From contig PLBZ01000067.1 of the NCBI GenBank assembly GCA_003134675.1, positions 10,203-34,655 on the forward strand: a DNA stretch of 24,453 nucleotides, in the 5' to 3' direction. Position 1 is the first letter of the stretch. The number at the start of each line of letters is the position of its first letter. Shown piece after piece: positions 22,331 through 24,453 of this stretch. The notes beneath the pieces were generated by a model. It searched no databases, was not told the DNA's origin, and saw only the letters and a program-made list of their open reading frames with translations. The translations under genes and the position numbers were made by a program. This DNA comes from Solirubrobacterales bacterium. GTDB taxonomy: Bacteria; Actinomycetota; Thermoleophilia; Solirubrobacterales; Solirubrobacteraceae.

Positions 22331-23290
22331 ATGCGCATCGATCAGATCCTCAATGGTCAGGACCCGGACCCGCCCACCCCGGTGTTCTCGTTTGAGTTCT
22401 TCCCGCCGAAGACCGAGCAGGGCGAGCAGAATTTGTATGAGGCGCTGACCGAGCTGCAGACACTGGAGCCCTCGTTCGTATCGGTCACCTACGGCGCAGG
22501 CGGCTCCACGCGTACCAAGACGATCGAGATCGTCAAGCGCATCCGTGAGGAGTACGGGCTGGAGGCGATGGCCCACTTCACGTGCGTCGGGGCGACCGTG
22601 GCAGAGCTGCGTGGAACGCTCGACGAAATGTTGGCGGCTGGGATCGACAACGTGCTGGCGCTGCGTGGCGACCCGCCGGCCGGCCACGAGCAGTGGGAGA
22701 AGACGGAGGGGGGTCTCGAGTATTCGCACGAGCTGGTGAGCCTGATCGGCGCCGATTACCCGTTTGCGATCGGCGCGGCCTGCTTCCCGGAGACGCACAT
22801 CCACGCGGTCAGCCCCGAGGCCGATCTCGCCTACCTGGCGGAGAAGGTGAAGGCGGGCGTGGACTTCTTGATCACCCAGCTGTTCTTCGAGGATGCGCTC
22901 TACTTCGACTTCCTGCAGCGCGCGCGCGACGCTGGCATCGAGGTGCCGATCATCCCGGGCATCATGCCGATCACCCGGGTCGGGCAGGTCGAGCGGATGG
23001 CGAAGATGTGCGGTGCGTCGATTCCCGACGGGCTGCACCGCGAGTTGCAAGCACGCGCGGAGGACCCCGAGGCGGTGCTCGACTTCGGCGTCGCCTACGC
23101 CACCCTGCAATGCGCCGAGCTGCTCGCCGCCGGCGCGCCGGGCATCCACTTCTACACGCTCAATCGCTCCCCCGCGACTCGCGCGATCCTGTCCGCGTTG
23201 AAGCTCGCTCGTCCCTGGGAGAAGGCGATCTACCCTGCCTCGATATCGAGCCCCTCGGCCACCCGCGGGGCGCCGTCTGCCGCTTCGTAG
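22331..23290 (+). CDS. metF: Methylenetetrahydrofolate reductase
   Basis: MetF reduces 5,10-methylene-THF to 5-methyl-THF, the methyl donor for methionine synthesis, using FAD. The 319-residue protein has FSFEFFPPKT (catalytic Glu22, equal to E28 in E. coli), SVTYGAGGSTRTKT, LALRGDPP (D114, equal to D120), YPFAIGAACFPETH, and FLITQLFFE, IIPGIMPI, and GIHFYTLNRS. The TIM-barrel is complete and ends near LKLARPW; a further 20 residues, rich in Ser/Ala/Pro, are unusual and are antisense to the gene below. CATAAT 6 nt before the ATG overlaps the previous stop and may act as an internal promoter. Confidence 0.95.
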   Translation: MRIDQILNGQDPDPPTPVFSFEFFPPKTEQGEQNLYEALTELQTLEPSFVSVTYGAGGSTRTKTIEIVKRIREEYGLEAMAHFTCVGATVAELRGTLDEMLAAGIDNVLALRGDPPAGHEQWEKTEGGLEYSHELVSLIGADYPFAIGAACFPETHIHAVSPEADLAYLAEKVKAGVDFLITQLFFEDALYFDFLQRARDAGIEVPIIPGIMPITRVGQVERMAKMCGASIPDGLHRELQARAEDPEAVLDFGVAYATLQCAELLAAGAPGIHFYTLNRSPATRAILSALKLARPWEKAIYPASISSPSATRGAPSAAS

Positions 23291-23508
23291 CGCACGTCGA
23301 CCGAGTCGTTCTGGCGGTATGTGCCCACGCCCCAGGCGCCGAGCAGCCAGCGCCGCTTGCTGATCTTGTCCTTGCGCAGCGTGCGCTCGAACACGAGCGC
23401 GCCTTCGCGGATCACGAAGTCGGTGCCGAGCTCTTGGGGCACCCCGTTGAGGAACACCTGATACGGCTCGCGCACCTCGCGCGGCAGCCTCACCCTGGAT
23501 TTGCTCAT
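23230..23508 (-). CDS. Hypothetical protein, 92 residues, overlapping the metF 3' end
   Basis: The product starts MSKSRVRLPREVREPYQVFLNG and continues with VPQELGTDFVIREGALVFERTL, KDKISKRRWLLGAWGVGTYRQND and SVDVRYEAADG. Short alternating strands, a central basic/aromatic turn and no membrane segment suggest a small beta-rich fold. I cannot name a family, but the pattern has the look of a conserved protein rather than a shadow: it is the longest sensible frame between metF and the next gene, and CATAAT lies 9 nt before the ATG. Its last 61 nt run antisense to the C-terminal codons of metF. Confidence 0.7.
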   Translation of the reverse strand: MSKSRVRLPREVREPYQVFLNGVPQELGTDFVIREGALVFERTLRKDKISKRRWLLGAWGVGTYRQNDSVDVRYEAADGAPRVAEGLDIEAG

Positions 23509-23554
23509 CGCCGTCGGATTATGCACCCGATGCGACGCGTACCCTGACGGGTCG

Positions 23555-24208
23555 ATGACCGACATCGCCTACACCGTGCGTCGCTCCGCCCGCGCCCAGA
23601 GGGTGCGGGTCAACGTACATGCGCACACTGGCGTGGAGGTCGTCCTTCCCTCCCGTGCGCCGGACCGGGCCGCGGCGACGGCTATCAGCGAGCTGCGCCC
23701 ATGGATCGAGCGGCGCTTGGCCGAGGTGCAGGACGTGCTCACACAGATCGCCGAGCGGCGGGGAACGGTGCCGTACCTGGGTAGTGATTTGCGGCTCGTT
23801 CCCCAAGCTGGGCGCCAGCGGGTTCACCGTGAGGGCGGGCATCTACTCGTGCCCGATGGAGATCCAAGGCAAGCGCTGGAGCGCTTCTACCGGCGCGCCG
23901 CACGAGCGGAGATCGCTAGGCGACTCGATCGCGCCACCGAGCGCTCCGGGACCACGTACAGCGGACTGACGATCCGCGCGCAGCGCACGCGCTGGGCCTC
24001 GTGCTCGGCCGGTGGGCGCATGAGCTTCAACTGGCGGCTGTTGCTGGCACCCGAGCGGGTGCTCGAATACGTCGTCTGGCACGAGGTCTGCCACCTCCAA
24101 GTCCTCGATCACTCGCCGCGCTTCTGGGCGCTCGTGGAGCGCCACTGGCCCGACTACCGCGAAGACCGCGCCTGGCTGAGCCGCAACGGGGCCATGCTGA
24201 TTCTCTAG
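23555..24208 (+). CDS. YgjP-like metallopeptidase domain protein (M48-type, DUF45)
   Basis: The 217-residue protein has the DUF45/YgjP signature: [21 protein letters not shown] followed by [21 protein letters not shown]. The zinc site is H176-E177-x-x-H180 with a further His at 186. The N-terminal half ([26 protein letters not shown]) is the beta-rich part of the family. These proteins are cytosolic metal-dependent hydrolases, often near restriction genes, but none is here; the substrate is not known. ATG 23555 has TACCCT 9 nt upstream and no Shine-Dalgarno. Its TAG stop overlaps the citrate synthase stop in the four-base CTAG. Confidence 0.9.
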   Translation: MTDIAYTVRRSARAQRVRVNVHAHTGVEVVLPSRAPDRAAATAISELRPWIERRLAEVQDVLTQIAERRGTVPYLGSDLRLVPQAGRQRVHREGGHLLVPDGDPRQALERFYRRAARAEIARRLDRATERSGTTYSGLTIRAQRTRWASCSAGGRMSFNWRLLLAPERVLEYVVWHEVCHLQVLDHSPRFWALVERHWPDYREDRAWLSRNGAMLIL

Positions 24209-24453
24209 CCGCGGTCGGCGATCGGCACGTAGTCGCGATCGCGCTCGCCGGTGTAGATCTGGCGGGGGCGGGCGATCTTCTGCTCGGGGTCCTGCACCAT
24301 CTCGAGCCACTGGGCGATCCAGCCGGAGGTGCGCCCGATCGCGAACATCACGGGGAACATCGCCACGGGCAGGCCCAGCGCCTCGTAGATCAGGCCTGAG
24401 TAGAAGTCGACGTTCGGGTAGAGCTTGCGAGAGGTGAAGTAGTCGTCGTCGAG
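24205..24453 (-). CDS. gltA: Citrate synthase, C-terminal part
   Basis: Only the last 82 residues are in the window; the gene continues to the right. They read [51 protein letters not shown], then [17 protein letters not shown], the standard C-terminus of type II citrate synthases. YPNVDFYSG contains the catalytic aspartate (D362 in E. coli). The enzyme condenses oxaloacetate and acetyl-CoA in the TCA cycle. A methylcitrate synthase paralogue would look similar here, so the gene symbol is the likely one rather than certain. Confidence 0.9.
   Translation of the reverse strand, partial: LDDDYFTSRKLYPNVDFYSGLIYEALGLPVAMFPVMFAIGRTSGWIAQWLEMVQDPEQKIARPRQIYTGERDRDYVPIADRG

Overview
The window is a dense, GC-rich stretch of bacterial chromosome and looks like an actinobacterium. 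Support comes from a NucS/EndoMS-type mismatch endonuclease, a single-polypeptide E2-E1 2-oxoglutarate dehydrogenase of the actinobacterial KGD/OdhA type, and many start codons with no Shine-Dalgarno sequence but a TANNNT hexamer 6-10 nt upstream, as in leaderless transcription. A deep-branching class such as Thermoleophilia (Solirubrobacterales-like) is my best guess, by inference only. There is no rRNA, tRNA, CRISPR array, phage or insertion sequence, and no stretch over 300 bases lacks a gene.

Layout. 1-4081: the 5' part of an EttA-type ABC-F gene (minus), a J-domain/TPR protein (plus), a membrane protein (minus), then tatA-like, nucS and a crotonase in one plus-strand run. 4085-9206 (minus): an apparent operon of Nudix hydrolase, DUF3817-like membrane protein, the giant kgd gene and a 23-codon basic small ORF, all overlapping or nearly touching. 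9290-11823 (plus): an alkylglycerone-phosphate-synthase-like flavoprotein overlapping a ketopantoate-reductase-family gene. 11841-14148: an unknown gene diverging from a two-gene ABC-2 exporter. 14177-15720 (minus): a Phd/PIN toxin-antitoxin pair with a palindrome over its start, then gloA and a small secreted protein. 15826-18101 (plus): a metallo-beta-lactamase (MBL) hydrolase and an ABC1/UbiB-like kinase. 18116-19333 (minus): a pyruvate kinase lacking about 60-65 N-terminal residues. 19389-22323: small unknown genes and two divergent MBL genes, one fused to a SnoaL-like domain. 22331-24453: metF, a 92-residue unknown protein antisense to its tail, a YgjP-type metallopeptidase, and the 3' end of citrate synthase.

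Central carbon metabolism recurs (citrate synthase, 2-oxoglutarate dehydrogenase, pyruvate kinase, MetF), mixed with housekeeping and accessory genes. The strongest points for follow-up are the kgd protein, which carries its own lipoyl and subunit-binding domains ahead of the E2 and E1 parts; the pyruvate kinase missing a catalytic segment; the small ORF coupled to the kgd stop codon; and the repeated leaderless-promoter pattern. Convergent gene ends are extremely tight, and two sit in perfect inverted repeats that contain both stop codons.
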